This document shows, piece after piece, positions 1 to 12,612 of a stretch of DNA of 64,000 bases (position 1 is the first letter of the stretch; every line of letters starts with the position of its first letter). The stretch is from Arcuatula senhousia (taxonomy: Eukaryota; Mollusca; Bivalvia; Mytilida; Mytilidae). Location: positions 5,324,842-5,388,841 of the forward strand of contig OZ020306.1 in assembly GCA_963971305.1 (NCBI GenBank), written 5' to 3'. Position numbers and translations under genes: made by a program. The notes below the pieces were generated by a model. The model did no database searches and was not told where the DNA came from. It saw only the letters and a list, made by a program, of their open reading frames with translations.

Positions 1-59
1 AGTTTACCTCAAATTTTGAACACTTGATGCATTTATTTCTATCATAAATGATAACTTAC

Positions 60-3000
60 GAGCAAGTTTTGTCATTAACGGTGTCCATTTCCATCTGAAT
101 GACGACAGTTCCATCAATCTCTACTTCTGTACATGGCGTGGAATTCTTCCCACTGACTTTACAGGCTTGGTAGAAAGCATGTGGTTTGACTCGACCCTGG
201 TCATTGCCGATAAATACTTGTAGCACAGCATGATCAACCTCTCCAAACAGCTGAAAAAGGAGCTTAATTTTACAAACATTATCACATTAAACCAGTCAAT
301 AATAGAACTATGAAAATAAAATAAAAACAGAACCTGACTGACCATAACAATTTTGAAGTTATTTACTGTAAACCAACAAACTTTCGCGGCTACAAACTTT
401 CATGATTTCATTACAGTGGACATTTTCACATTCACGGTTTTCCAACTTCTCAGTGACTTATTCGCGACTACAAACTTTTGCGGATGTAATGTGCTCGCGA
501 ATCCCGCGAACGTTTTTCGTACACGGAGGTTAATTGGTTTACAGTACATGAAATATAAGCCAAATTATTAATAATTTGATACATGTGCTTGCTTTGAAAT
601 GTTATCTGCCTTTTTGCCGATGTATTACTTTTAGACATATCAGCAATATAAAAATATGTAAGATATATCACCAAATCATCAACTATGCTATATAAAGAGA
701 CCACACATTTGATTTTTTACAGAAATGTTCTCTAGAGAGCCCTCTACATCTCTTTTGGTCTTGTCTTCCTGTCTTGTCTTCTATCTCCTTGAATTTAACA
801 TCAATAGAATTGATTTTTACTTTGTGTCACCATGTTCTGCTTAAACTATCAATAGGATCCACAGAACCAGTTGAACTACATGTAAGCCATTTTTTTATAT
901 TTGCTTGGAATCTTTGTCAAAGATTATGTTTGTACCAAATGATGTTAGTTGTTGCATGACTTGATCATTCTTAGTTGAAGGAGTTCTTTCGTTGGTAATA
1001 TTGGGATTGGTTTTGAATCATATGCATAATATAATTATGATCATTGGGCAATGGCCATGACAAGACAATGTGCAGCAACCTCTGGTCACATTGAAGACTT
1101 GTGGCTGTTTTCCATTGCAGGGTTTTGATTTATGTACGGGTAGGTTGTGTCACGAACACTCATTCCATATCTCATTATCTTCTACGAGAAATCCTTACTA
1201 GAATTAAAATAATAACAAGTATTTCCTAAAATATGTGTTTTCTGAATATCTAAGGAAATCTACACTTTTAAAAGTGCTATATATCACATGTATATTACAG
1301 TTTTATTTCCTTTCAGTTTGTGTCTTCATTTTTCTATATCATAGTTTTTTTAATATTGATTTTTGTAGAAATTTACCTTTTTATAATCAAATCAAATAAC
1401 ATATTGCAGCTCAGCAGAACTTACAGGTGATAATTTAAAGGCAGGTGTATCTAGTATTTATTTATATAAACTTGATATACATGTATAGTACATGTAAACT
1501 CAGCAAATTTATCTAGGACAAAAAAAAAACATTTATATCTTTTATGCAAATAAAAAACTTCAATTACTTATCCATCATTTTGACAAAAAAAAAACATATG
1601 GGGTAAATATGCGTGACAAATATTTAATTATAAATTCTCCAAAAAACCAAAGCAAAGGAAAGGGCTTTTTATGCTGTTCTTCACCCAAAAGTCATAGGCA
1701 GGCTTTCAACATGGAGTGAACATACTTTTGCACTTAATTTGAAAAAGGGTTGTATGGTGCTTTATGTTGTTTTTATTTTAACAACAGGGGACTGCAAGAT
1801 ATGTTATTAATAGCCCCTCTGCTTCTTTCTGTTAGATACCAGGCTCTATGATATTCTTGAGAAACATTCTTTAATGCCCCTCTGCTTCCCTTGGTTATGT
1901 ACCAGACTCTATGTCGTTATTACCTTACACAGTGTTGCCCTCATGAGAAACATTCTTATGGTTGGTTATGTAAAGGCTCTATGTTCTTCTTACCTTGACA
2001 ACAGGGTTGCCCTCCTGGGAGACATTTTTAATAGCCCCTCTACTTCCTTCTGTTAGGTACCGGGCTCTATGTTGTTCCTCTGGCTGTTCTAAGATCTCTA
2101 ATTGGTACTTGTCTGTTCTACATGGGAACTGCTGACAAAGTGTTGACTCCTTTAGATTCCTTCCTCCTCTTTGGGACCTCGTTACTGTAGTGGGTTGGGG
2201 TTTCACTGGCTCAAATGGGGTACCAGCACTTGGACTGGAAAATAAGTCGTATACTTAAAAAACATAATAGCATGAAGTTATTACCCTCTTTTTAATTGCC
2301 AGTATTAAATTTGAAATTAATGTACTTTTATAAACAGAGGTGTTTATACCATTAATGATTTTCAGTAATTACATGTAAATTGGTTAAACCTTGAAAGAGG
2401 TAGATAGAGTTTTCAACCCTACTGGTTCAATGTCCCATTCAACTGTCAATTTGTTATGTGTTCAGTGAATGTCAAACAAACTTTTGAACAAGGTATCAAA
2501 ATTGTGTCATTTTAAAGGATTTTGCCTTGTCTGGTTTTGGGTTGTCCCCAAAGCAAATAGCTGCAACACTTTATATATCATTACAAAATGTATGTATACT
2601 AGAATACCTTTTTTGAAATATTTTAACCACTGATCAAGTATGAACATACATGGGTCAAGCAGCATATAGATTTATCACCCCCCCTAAATTCTTTAATATT
2701 ATAATCAACACTTACATAATGATTGATGTTGTGGTAGATTTAGTGACATCTGGACTTCTACCAAAAGTAAAGATACCCTGTGATACTTCAGATCCAAATT
2801 TACTAAAACTGAATTCAGCCGAAGAATGAGCCAAGTCAGCTTCAAACAATTTATCTACAGTCACATCCTCCTTGTTGATGGAAGAAGGGGCATCAGAATC
2901 TCTCCGTACTTTTGGCACTTTGTTAGAATCCGTGTCTGTCACTACGTAATCCAACAGCTGATCAAACCCATGATCATGATCATTATCAAATCTTACAGAC

Positions 3001-3565
3001 TCAAGCGCACCATCGCCATCCTGAATATTGAACTTTCCTGCCCTATCAATCAGTGTGTACTCTGTATTGGCTGATTCCATAACATTTCTGTCAGGAGACG
3101 AGAGCACTGTGTCTGTTCCATTGACGGGGCTAGATAAAAGACTGTCCTGGGGGCTACTAATACGGGGGATTTGATGGGGAGACACAGAACACGTCAATAA
3201 TTGTTCCATACTAGAACTATCAATAGTTGATATAGTGGGGTGAGACATGACAATTGATGAAAATGACGACACATTGTGTGCAGAGGAGAATAAATTCAGT
3301 TCTTTTTCATCACTAGAAGTACTTGATATGAATGGATCACTAAGGGGTGATGTGACTACACGAGAATGAGGTGAAGTAATGATGCATGGATGTGGACTAT
3401 CCATATTCTCTATCTTTAAGTCCATTTTATTATTACAAGGAGACGTAGATGTTTTAACAAAGACTGAATGATTTAATTCCGAACTGTCATAGTGTAATCC
3501 ATTTGGTTGTAAATCTTTAGTTTCCATGACATTAGCAAATTGAGGCTCATTGACCATTCATCTTT
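60..3565 (-). CDS. NFAT5: NFAT5/TonEBP-like Rel-homology transcription factor, 5' part (partial)
   Basis: Three minus-strand exons join in frame: 3565-2716 (ATG at 3557), 2234-1994 and 250-60; about 424 residues are visible and the rest lies off the left edge. Exon 1 encodes a Ser/Thr-rich, low-complexity N-terminus of about 280 residues that I do not recognise by sequence. Exon 2 enters the Rel-homology DNA-binding domain: the recognition-loop signature RARYLTEGSRG is at residues 337-347. Exon 3 (362-424) contains VLQVFIGNDQGRVKPHAFYQ, the NFAT5-type version of this stretch rather than the NFATc1-4 version. Family knowledge: NFAT5 binds DNA as an encircling dimer and drives osmoprotective and immune genes, without calcineurin dependence. 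The start is supported by an in-frame TGA directly upstream of the ATG. The 3' end of exon 2 is duplicated in the following intron (1768-1993). Confidence 0.9.
251..1767. other. Intron of the NFAT5-like gene, no gene seen
   Basis: AT-rich intronic DNA between exons 3 and 2. It holds short A/T runs and no open frame with coding character. Confidence 0.6.
1768..2076 (-). repeat. About four degenerate tandem copies of the NFAT5-like exon 2 end
   Basis: The stretch from exon 2 (1994-2076) with its splice donor recurs in the adjoining intron as diverged copies at roughly 1905-1985, 1845-1913 and 1768-1853. Each copy keeps blocks such as AGCCCCTCTGC and GGCTCTATG (plus strand). The copy at about 1905-1985 keeps a donor-like AAG|GTAATA on the minus strand. 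Copies differ by substitutions and deletions, so this is an old low-copy array. Confidence 0.75.
3545..3561 (-). promoter_or_regulatory. Four-codon upstream ORF overlapping the NFAT5-like start
   Basis: On the minus strand an ATG at 3561-3559 opens a reading frame of four codons (M-N-G-Q) that stops with TGA at 3549-3547. It overlaps the main ATG at 3557-3555 in another frame. The upstream ATG has A at -3; the main one has T at -3 but G at +4. If the mRNA really contains this leader, leaky scanning or reinitiation would set NFAT5 output. Seen in the sequence; function is inference. Confidence 0.4.
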
Positions 3566-4242
3566 CTGAAAAGTAAGAAAAGATATCAAACAATTGCCTG
3601 TGGCATTCTGAACCATTATATTGACCCTTCTGCATAAAAATCTCAATGTACAATGTACATGTACATGTACATGTATAGATATAAAATGGAACTTGCAATA
3701 TTGTAATAGAATAATATGGTATCAGACCAATGCTTAACAAGGTCAGTTGGTACAGTCAGCTTTGATAATTTCGGTTAAAACACAGGTGCAGGATAAATTA
3801 GGCAACCATGTCATTTAGAATTTCATGTCATGGCTAACTCAGTGAAAAAATAAGATTAATGTTTTAATATACTAAATGTACTTATTATACATGTACATTG
3901 TATGTTGATGTGCCATATATTACATACAAAGCATATAACCTGAAAAGAGAAAGATTTAACACAAACAAGCACCAATATACAATTTATGCTACTATGTTTT
4001 CCATGTACTTCATGTACAGTACATGTCAAATGATTAGTTTAAGTTAACAGAATACATTTGTCACAAAAAATCTGAACTGTAGAATTAACATATAATTTAC
4101 ATGTTACTAAAAATGATTTATCAAGTTTTATAAAAAAAAAAATCTATTTCATTGATATCCTGCACATTGTTAAGTGTGTCCAACAAGTCTCAAAGGCACT
4201 AGAGTACTGGTGAACTCATCTAAAAAGTACATGTACAATGTA

Positions 4243-4654
4243 TTCCCTCTTTTCAGTTAACATAGGTTATCTCCCATATGCATGAGTTATCTAACTTTAC
4301 AGCAGGTATGAAATTTATTTTCTCTGGATTTATTGTTGAAATCCTTTGATAAATTTGAGGGGTTCAGAAAGAAAAGGGATTTCCCCACATTTAGAGATAG
4401 TTATGTAACTTTTTAAAACATTTCCTTTTACAAAAATACTTATTAAATAATCTGCAATAAAAATGTAAACTTTAAAGATTTTATATAGTAAAGTTCTTGT
4501 GAAATTTAGGGAAATCCCTAATTTCTTTCAGATCTCTCTAGATTTTTCTTTCATTTTCCATGACAAGAACAGAGGGGTTAAGAAATTACACCTCCTGCAA
4601 AGTTAGATAACTCCTGCTTATGGGAGATAACCTATGTAAACTGAAAAGAGGGAA
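4243..4654. mobile_element. MITE with about 55 bp terminal inverted repeats
   Basis: The left arm (4243-4298, beginning TTCCCTCTTTTCAGTT) reappears inverted at about 4598-4654 (ending CTGAAAAGAGGGAA). The 412 bp element has no ORF, so it is non-autonomous. The outer bases are T/A-rich and I could not fix a target duplication with certainty. Confidence 0.75.
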
Positions 4655-5458
4655 TTATGTATGTATGTACCCACCACTGTCTATAGGCTGTCCTTTTCCA
4701 TTCCTTATAAATCAGAATTAAAGTTTCTTTGGACATTTTGAAATTTAACCTCAGATACAAAAATCAACTGCATACTTACATCAGAAATCAGGACAAAATC
4801 CTAGCACTTTAATGAAATGTTTGAACTGACTTCTTACAAATAATCAATATTTCTCCAATTTAAAATTAAATCAGACTCACTGAAACGTTTCAGGGACTTC
4901 TTCATTATTTAAACCTATATTTAACTTACACTTTTTAAAACTGCATGCAGAACATTTGATTAAGTTTCTGTTTATAAATGAAAAGGTAAATTTGCATTTA
5001 AATTTTCCCAAAGTTTTCCTCAATACTAGGTAATCAATGATGTTATAATAATCGTGACAGGAAAAAATCAATAATCATCTATATAAGGGAAAGAGCATGA
5101 TAGAAACTATTGTTTTTACATCGAAAATACATCATATGATTTACCTACAATGTAACAAATCAACATAGTTCTAGGAGGCCTTATAAATCAATGAAAGAAA
5201 TTTCAAAACTTATTTAATCTTGCATACATGTACATAATGTACCAAATATTTGGACTTTGGGAAGTGCCCCATACCCTATGATGCAAATAGTGTAAATGAG
5301 CAGGGGAGACTTGTAAATAAAATGTTATACATGTACATGTAATTAACGATAAATTCAAGTATATATATGAAGTTTCATTTGCAGTTGGTTACTTTAAGCT
5401 CTTGAAAATGAATATTACATGTACATGTAGCTACTTGGGTCATAGCCAGAATTTGATG

Positions 5459-5821
5459 TACAGTACACCAAGAGACTTTCCGCGAATGAACACTGACATA
5501 GACATAAAACTTAATCTTTTAGACCTTCTACCACTGACATGATACCACTAAGTCAGACCTACAAAGGGCAATAAAACTGCTGTGTTGGTCAAGGTTTACG
5601 ATCTTTAATCCTATTGATGTTTTCCTGTCATAAAAATTACCTATTGAAATTATACAGCTCATATCCTGTACAGGTAAAAATTTCTTCAAGAAAAGTTTGG
5701 CCACCTGGGGTTTTATGATCCCTAATAAGACCAACTACTGTGAAAAGTTAATCCTTACCACCAAAAGAGTGGGAATGTCTATGTCAGTGTTTAGTCATGG
5801 AAAGTCTCTTGGTGTACTGTA
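5459..5821. mobile_element. MITE, 46 bp inverted repeats, possible TA target duplication
   Basis: The arms at 5459-5504 and 5776-5821 are inverted copies with about four mismatches (outer sequence CAGTACACCAAGAGACTTTCC). TA flanks both ends, which fits a Tc1/mariner-type non-autonomous element. No coding capacity. It lies upstream of the NFAT5-like coding start. Confidence 0.7.
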
Positions 5822-8800
5822 AGAGGGACCAAAAACGGCAAATTTAAAATGAAAATGTAAAGGAGTTGGTCAAAGAAAGATTAATGAGTGCAAAAAATTC
5901 ATTCTTTTTAAACTTCAGAGAATAATGCACCTTCTAGACTCCCATGATGCCATCCCTCACTTAAGTTACCACATAAACTTGTGGAGCAATGCAGTGCAAT
6001 TTTTTTGTACATCTATTACATGAATAACATTTTCTTTTTTACCAGTTTCGTGTTGTACTACATATACTGTTTGATCATTCAAAGCTTCCTCAGGAGAAAC
6101 ATATAAACTATTCCAAGTACATAAACTGCATGTAAAGATTATCAGAATGATAACTTTTTTTACCTGATGGTCAGTTGATTAATCAATACAATGTAATTCA
6201 ATCTGGTCAGTTCTGGTCATTACTGGATCAGAGAATTGTAAACATGTAAACAAATACATGATGTTGTTAAAGTTTAAAGGGCAAAAAAAAAAGTATAAAG
6301 GTATACCAGAGTTTATTATCTACATGTATATCAAATTCAGAGGAAATTTGAAGAATAATATAAAAGTAATCAGCGCAGATCCAAGATTTTTGTATAGAGG
6401 TGCGTAAATGATATTTTCGCAGAGCAAAATGGGGCAGCAAAATTTTCTAATGTTTTGATGTATATGGATTTTATGCAAAATAATTGTAATTTTAGGGGGG
6501 GCATATGCCAAGGACACCTTTCCTTGCATCTGTGCCTGGTAAAATCTGTATATGTGTTTCACACTCTGGCTTTTTTAGTGTTTTGTCTGATTTGTCTTCA
6601 ACAAAAAAAAACATTCAAATTTCACATGCCTAAAAGATTTTTATACAAAAATGTTCTTAGTAATTTTTTAAAGTAAATTAAAAACGAAAGAATATGGAAT
6701 ATGTGCCGGAAAGACACGATCCACATATTGAAATGATTTTGATAAATATACAACAGCACAATTTCACTGCGTGTGAAGCGCTTTTCTGGATTAACCTTCA
6801 TCAGACACGCTAGGAGTAGAAAACTTGGAAAACCGGTATAATATAAGAATTGATAATATAAAAACAGAAGCCAAAAATATTACATCAATGACCAAACAGA
6901 TAAATTTATCAAATTTTAATGCAATAGCCAAAAGTTGTCAAATTTTGGAAATATGTAAACTGTTTCTTTCCAACACCTATTCCAGTACTCGAAAATATAT
7001 AAGAGCATACAACTGAAGCACGGGAAGCTTTCTACGACCTCTACGACCTACGACAAAATATTGTTTTGATGTACCTGTTTTTGTAACAAAAACAAGTGAC
7101 AAAAAATGTAAAAAGAACTTTGTTTCAAGTTTGATCTTCATCTTTTAATCTAAAAAATAGGAAGAAGATGATAATGATTCATTGTGGGAAACAGCAAATA
7201 GCCAACTTGCCAAATTCAAGTTGATAAGAATTTGGGCAAGTTTAGTACATCTGCAACTGAACTAGCCTGTTTGACAAACTAAAATTTGATTTCTAAATGA
7301 ATGTACTTTATAGTGTGTTTGGTGTATTTTCAATTAACCTGCGTAAATATTAATAGAGTTATATATCTAAAAGTACACATGAACTGTAGGGGATTCCCCT
7401 ATCATTCGGTAGAACTCGGCAAATTACGTCAAATCACATGCTACATCAACATGAATGGGCGTAAGAACTTTCTCATGCTAATAGATTGTATTCCTTGGTT
7501 GCAACAACTTTATTAACATACTCTTTTATATTTTCTTTATATTATTTATTCAATAATTAATATGAATTAATAAAAAAAATGTAGACCAGGCGCCATGTTG
7601 AATTTTAATCATTTCGGTGATTCCTACCTTGTATTGCAAAATTCAAGGTCTTGTCTGGCTTTTACTCTCAGTGCAGGCTATTAAAACTTTCTTTCTTGTG
7701 ATCGTTTCCAAACTTATCATAAAAATTTATTCCTAAATAATGTCAGTTTGCAATTATTGATATTTTATTTGCCTTGTTTTCTCTGTTTGCCTCTGCTGCT
7801 ACTTATTGTTTTCGGAATGCCTCTAGAACATTCATTAGTGTGTGTACCGGATTGGTGGGCCGTGTTATTTTCTGGCAATTTCATTGGTGCGTATTAAGAA
7901 CTTCTGACGTCAGCACCGAAATCTCGGTTAATATAATCATAGGCCAAACAAGAAATATGTTAGGCGTAACCACTTCAAATTACTATACTAAATTAAGGGG
8001 TTTTAATCCATTTATTTCTCTGAATTTATATTTATTTAAAATATATTAATCATAGGCCAAACAAGAAATATGTTAAGCGTAACATAACACATTACTGTAC
8101 TATTAAAAGGGGAAACCGCTATAAGTTTAATCCATTTATTTCTCTAAATTTATATTTATAACAGAATTGCCGAAATTAAGGTACAGTAATGACCCCCCCC
8201 CCGTAATAAAAAAAAAATGGTACAATAGAATTTTCCGGGGAATTTTATCAACCTTTTTCAAAAGAAGTACCTAAGTGCATATGTTTGGAAAATAAATGCT
8301 TAATTTTTGAATAAATGTGTTTAAAAACGGTTCTAATATAGATCATATTGGGGGTATTGGTTTTAATTACATTTTCAAATTTCACAGGAATTTTTGCTTT
8401 ATGTCAAAACTTCCATTTTGGCAAGTTTCTTAAAATTAAAAATCATAGGGTCACCGTTCATTTTCGAAAAATGAATTGAAAAACTGAATTTTCCTAACAC
8501 GTTTTATACAAATTATCTACCTTGAAAGAATAAGGGAAATGTTATAAAATGAATATTACAGTTAGGTTTTTTTTCATCCAAGTCTACCTGTAAATAGTTA
8601 AAAAGCAATATTATTGACTAAAATCAGTGACAAGCTCAGAAAAGATACTCAGCCGTCACTGTGTTAATCCACTAAGCTCGACTAGAAATTATGCTCCCCT
8701 TTCCGGCCGACAACTAGACGAAAATAATAACGAGAGAATATTTTTAGAGAGTTTTTGCGGTGAACCTTTTAAAGGCCTTTTTTAAAAGTGGCCCTTTTAA

Positions 8801-8880
8801 GTGGTTTTGACTTTGCTACAAAGGGATCTATCTTAATTAAGCCATAGACCTGTATATTCTCATATACAAGTCTAACATTA
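5822..8880. other. AT-rich non-coding DNA with one local tandem duplication
   Basis: I see no gene. A unit of about 115 bp starting TAATCATAGGCCAAACAAG is present twice in tandem (about 7932-8045 and 8047-8160). Homopolymer C and A tracts occur near 8187-8215. The first, non-coding exon and promoter of the NFAT5-like gene may lie here but I cannot place them. Confidence 0.5.
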
Positions 8881-9501
8881 TATGCTTAAGCTACAAAACC
8901 ACACTTTTAATTAATTCCGCGTTCGTGGTTTGCTTGCTTCTTCTGAAAAAAAGGGGGCTGTCAGCGTACTCGATCGGACCAACTGACGCTTTGAAATAAT
9001 TTAAATACCATGATTTTGTCAAATCTGATCCTAATATAAAGAAAACAATATACATGTATGTCCGAAAGACATAATGCCTTTCTTGCAGCATTTTGAGATT
9101 GACGGGCGGGCGAACAGACCTGAACACTATATACCCCCTACTTTCGTAGATGGGACATAAAAGTCCATATAGAAAAGTCTGCCGACCATCGCCCATAAAC
9201 CTTATTGCCGCAAAATAATCTGCCTCTCCGTTAACGAGGACCAAAAAATCTGCCCCAACTTCAAATGGTGATCCACCATTAGCAGGCGAAATCAAAAACA
9301 ATTCGTAGAACCTGACAACCAACATAAATCAGGGGCAACATAAAAATCAAGGTTTATAGGTGTCGTGTCAATTCGTCCTTGTGTGCATTCATTCGTAGCA
9401 GAGGGATACACTTTTCGGATTCTGAAGCGTTCTTGAATGTTGAAAAGCAAATTTAAGTGATTATGTTCAATGGACTGTTTTAGATGATCCTTTTTATATA
9501 G

Positions 9502-10230
9502 ATGAACATTATGATTTCCATTTCAGCTAACCTATCAAAGGCGATGGTTAAAGAGCGTCTAAGTAGACACGACTTTAGAAAAAGACACCAATCAAGCACC
9601 GTGCCACCAGTATTTGACCGAGCTAGTGTATTAGTTCCAATTTTCAAACGAGGTTTAGATTGGCATGTCTTATTGACAGTGCGGGCCAAACATCTCCGCT
9701 CCCAGGCCGGCAATGTGGCATTCCCCGGTGGTAAACAGGACCCTGACGACATAGATGAAATTACGACCGCCCTCCGTGAGGCTGAGGAGGAGGTTGGACT
9801 TGAACCTGACAAAGTGGATGTCATTTCAATGTTACCGATGGCGTTTGTGAGACCTAATATCATTGTATCTGTTATCATAGGGATTATACCCGGCGACTTT
9901 AAACCGACCAGGAATAAAAATGAAGTGGAAAAAGTCTTTTCTCTCCCTTTGAGAAGATTTTTGCAGAATGACTATAGTACTCATCACTTTTCAATGTTTG
10001 GGACTGTTGTGAATACTTACCATTTTCATGATATTATTGATGGGGAGTTAATTAACACTTGGGGCTTTACTGGGATGAATTGTTTGTTTGTAGCAGTTAT
10101 TGTTTACGAGGACCATAACAAACAGATTTATCTATATCCTGATATATACATCAACTTGGAGAGTCTGTGCGAACTTGGGGGCTCATATACAGAGCATATG
10201 ATGTTAGCTTACAAGTATTCTAAACTATGA
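9502..10230 (+). CDS. NUDT7: Peroxisomal coenzyme A diphosphatase, NUDT7-like
   Basis: A 242-residue uninterrupted coding region. Residues 57-77 match the CoA-specific NuCoA signature (LLTVRA, R66, G70, FPGG 74-77). The Nudix helix follows, with REAEEEVGL at 92-100 holding the metal-binding glutamates. The protein ends in S-K-L, a type 1 peroxisomal targeting signal. Known family role: hydrolysis of CoA and acyl-CoA to 3',5'-ADP and (acyl-)phosphopantetheine in peroxisomes. The length is close to vertebrate NUDT7 (about 240). A plausible splice acceptor (ATTTCCATTTCAG, ending 9526) lies just inside the ORF, so the first eight or so residues could come from an upstream exon instead. The 3' end of the coding region is echoed by degenerate tandem copies just downstream. 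Confidence 0.9.
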   Translation: MNIMISISANLSKAMVKERLSRHDFRKRHQSSTVPPVFDRASVLVPIFKRGLDWHVLLTVRAKHLRSQAGNVAFPGGKQDPDDIDEITTALREAEEEVGLEPDKVDVISMLPMAFVRPNIIVSVIIGIIPGDFKPTRNKNEVEKVFSLPLRRFLQNDYSTHHFSMFGTVVNTYHFHDIIDGELINTWGFTGMNCLFVAVIVYEDHNKQIYLYPDIYINLESLCELGGSYTEHMMLAYKYSKL

Positions 10231-10344
10231 CTTTGAGGGCTCATATGCAAGCACATGATCTTAACTACTCTAAACTATAAACGTGGGGACCATTGTTAAC
10301 TTGGGGGCTCGTAAACTCAAAATTATGAACTCAGCTAAACTAGC
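10228..10344 (+). repeat. Degenerate tandem copies of the NUDT7-like 3' coding end
   Basis: The last 57 bp or so of the coding region (blocks GGGGGCTCATATAC and TCTAAACTATGA) recur at about 10231-10280 and, more weakly, at 10299-10344 (AACTTGGGGGCTCG, AGCTAAACTAG). The copies carry stops and gaps, so they are untranslated 3' sequence. Confidence 0.65.
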
Positions 10345-11066
10345 CGGTGTAAAAATAGGGGAGCAACTATTTGGTTTTTAAGGGGCTATGGAATTTGTTT
10401 TTTTCATCTTGCTATTTTCTGAAAAATTGGACCCTGGATTTTTTTATTTTCACACTTACCATATTTTTTCAGTCAAAAACTGCATCCTGCCTTTTTTATT
10501 TCGAAGCACAGCCCTGCCTTTTTATTTCAAATTTCACCATAGCCCCCCCCCCCCCGTAAAAATCAAAAGATTGCTTTCTAAAAAAATCTTTAGCCATAAA
10601 ATGGACACTTGATATGTGCTTTTAAATGGTTGGATGAGACTTTTTTTTATGATTAGCTTAAAAAAATTGATTCAGTCCATATAAGTCTTTCCTCTTATAG
10701 ATCAAATGTATAATTAGCTGACTGTGTGAATTTTCACTATCAAAACCTGATGATATAGACGACAAGAACCAATCCATGCTGATTGGGTTGTGAAAGATTT
10801 GGTTTTGACCAAATGCAAACCACCACAAGTAATGCCACTTATATATAAAATGGAATTTTAAAACTCTAGAAATGGATTTTGTTTTACCTGAGAAAATCAT
10901 ATCGAATTATTGTCTCATGTTTTACTCAATAATATTTTCGCCAAATAGTAAAATTGTCCAAAGGAAATTTCACTGAAATGTTAAAATAAATCTATTTCTA
11001 GAAACTCTTGTACTGAGATTCGTTAACCTATGACTAGATTTCTTATAAAGTGTGGCAACTAAAGTA

Positions 11067-11951
11067 TGTCTCGCCTCAAGCACAGGGACTTGCTCCCCTC
11101 TATCAATATTTTGTTAGAGTCAATGTGCGGTACGAAAAAAACAAAGTAGTATCTCCCTTGTGTTTTTTTCGTACCGCACATTGACTCTAACAAAATATTA
11201 ATGGAGGGGAGCAAGTCCCTGTGCCTCAAGCCCTGTCGGTACCACTGTCAAACTCATTATAGGTCTATTAAGGCCTTAGTTCTAGAGATTAGAGGAGTCA
11301 GAATAAAATCTAACCACCAAGAACGAATCTGTGTACCAACTATAGTGGTTGTAGATATCGCATGCTTCACGATAAACTGACTTGATATAAAAGATTGAAA
11401 AAAGCAATCATGAAGTAATGAAAGTGTGAACATGAGTTCAAGGTCCCATGTTACCTAGTATAAGACTTTTTCAGCAAATCTTTTTACACAAAAGTCGTCA
11501 AAAAAGTTTACATCTTCAAAAAGACCTAATGAACAAATAATTTCAGAGAGTTGATCAAAAAGCGTAAAAATGGGACCAGGGTCATACGGCATGACACCCT
11601 TGCCTAGATCACAGCCCCAACTGTCTGTATACCAAATATCAGATGCTTAGCTATTATACTTTTTAAGTAATTCATTATTCACAAAAGTCTTACAAAGAAG
11701 TTTACAACCCCCCCCCCCCCCCAAAAAAAAAAAAGACGGCATGGTGACAGTTGGGTAGACCACAATCTCAACTGTCTGTATACCAAATATCAGATGCCTA
11801 GCTATTACATTTTTCAAGCAATTCATTTTCCACAAGTCAGCTTACATGAAAAAAAAAATACACCATCGTCGCCACCGCTGCTGCTGACGCCGGAAAGTAA
11901 TTCCTATGTCTCGTCTTCCGCGATGCGACTATTATAGTTGCAGGCGAGACA
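11067..11951. mobile_element. Non-autonomous element with GTCTCGCCT / AGGCGAGAC ends (copy A)
   Basis: Begins ATGTCTCGCCT and ends GCAGGCGAGAC, short inverted termini. Inside are two or three diverged repeats of the block GTCTGTATACCAAATATCAG. A related copy lies at 15619-16153, and a left end of the same kind starts at about 12613. A foldback element is inserted just inside its left end. No coding capacity. Confidence 0.55.
11081..11223. mobile_element. 143 bp foldback element with 7 bp target duplication
   Basis: Arms of about 63 bp at 11081-11143 and 11161-11223 are near-perfect inverted copies (outer CACAGGGACTTGCTCCCC), around an unpaired centre of under 20 bp. It is flanked by the direct repeat CCTCAAG at 11074-11080 and 11224-11230. 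No coding capacity. It sits inside the older repeat at 11067-11951. Confidence 0.8.
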
Positions 11952-12612
11952 AAAAATGAGATGGGTACCTACCATAGAACAGTGCTGGACTTTTGTTGAA
12001 ACATTAGTGCACAAATCTAAATGGACGAAGATTAAAAGTTTTTCTGAGGGCTTTACCGGCTATAGTTAACACAGACAAACTGTAGGCAGTAAAAACACAT
12101 TTGAAAGAGAAGAACAATGGCAGACAGTTCTAATCCTCAGTAGTCTGTTTTCTACCTTTTTCTCCTATTGTCATCTTCTTTGTCAAAAATACAAAACCGG
12201 TAATGTTTTAACTGTCTACAGTTTGCTAGATGTAAACGATAGCCAATAGCCGGTAATATCCATGGAAATTCTCCTTCAACCTAGAGCTGAGGCGTAAAAA
12301 TCAATGTTTAATTTCATGAGCACCTTCATATCTCAGTAACTACAAATTCTAAGGGTGATAAAATCCGGTATACAAATGTCCTAGCAGTAGCCAAGCACCA
12401 CTTCACCATAATTCCTAGACCAGTGAAACTTAGGTAGGAAATGCATCAGTGTATTGCATCCTGGTCTTTTACCACGACCTTATAGTTTCCAGTATGACAT
12501 TTACGGTTTTCAATGGAACTTTTATTAATGCTTATCCCAAATGATTTATAAATTCTTGAAGGTATAGGGGAATTTACAAAAATTAAGAATCTAACAGGAA
12601 ATAACACTTAAG

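Noticed and set aside
8891..9325. 144-codon minus-strand open frame divergent to the NUDT7-like gene
   Set aside because: It overlaps a dispersed repeat also seen at 21430-21540, has no recognisable domain, and composition is not clearly coding. Probably chance read-through of a repeat.
9480..9878. 132-codon minus-strand open frame
   Set aside because: Antisense of the NUDT7-like coding region; no domain.
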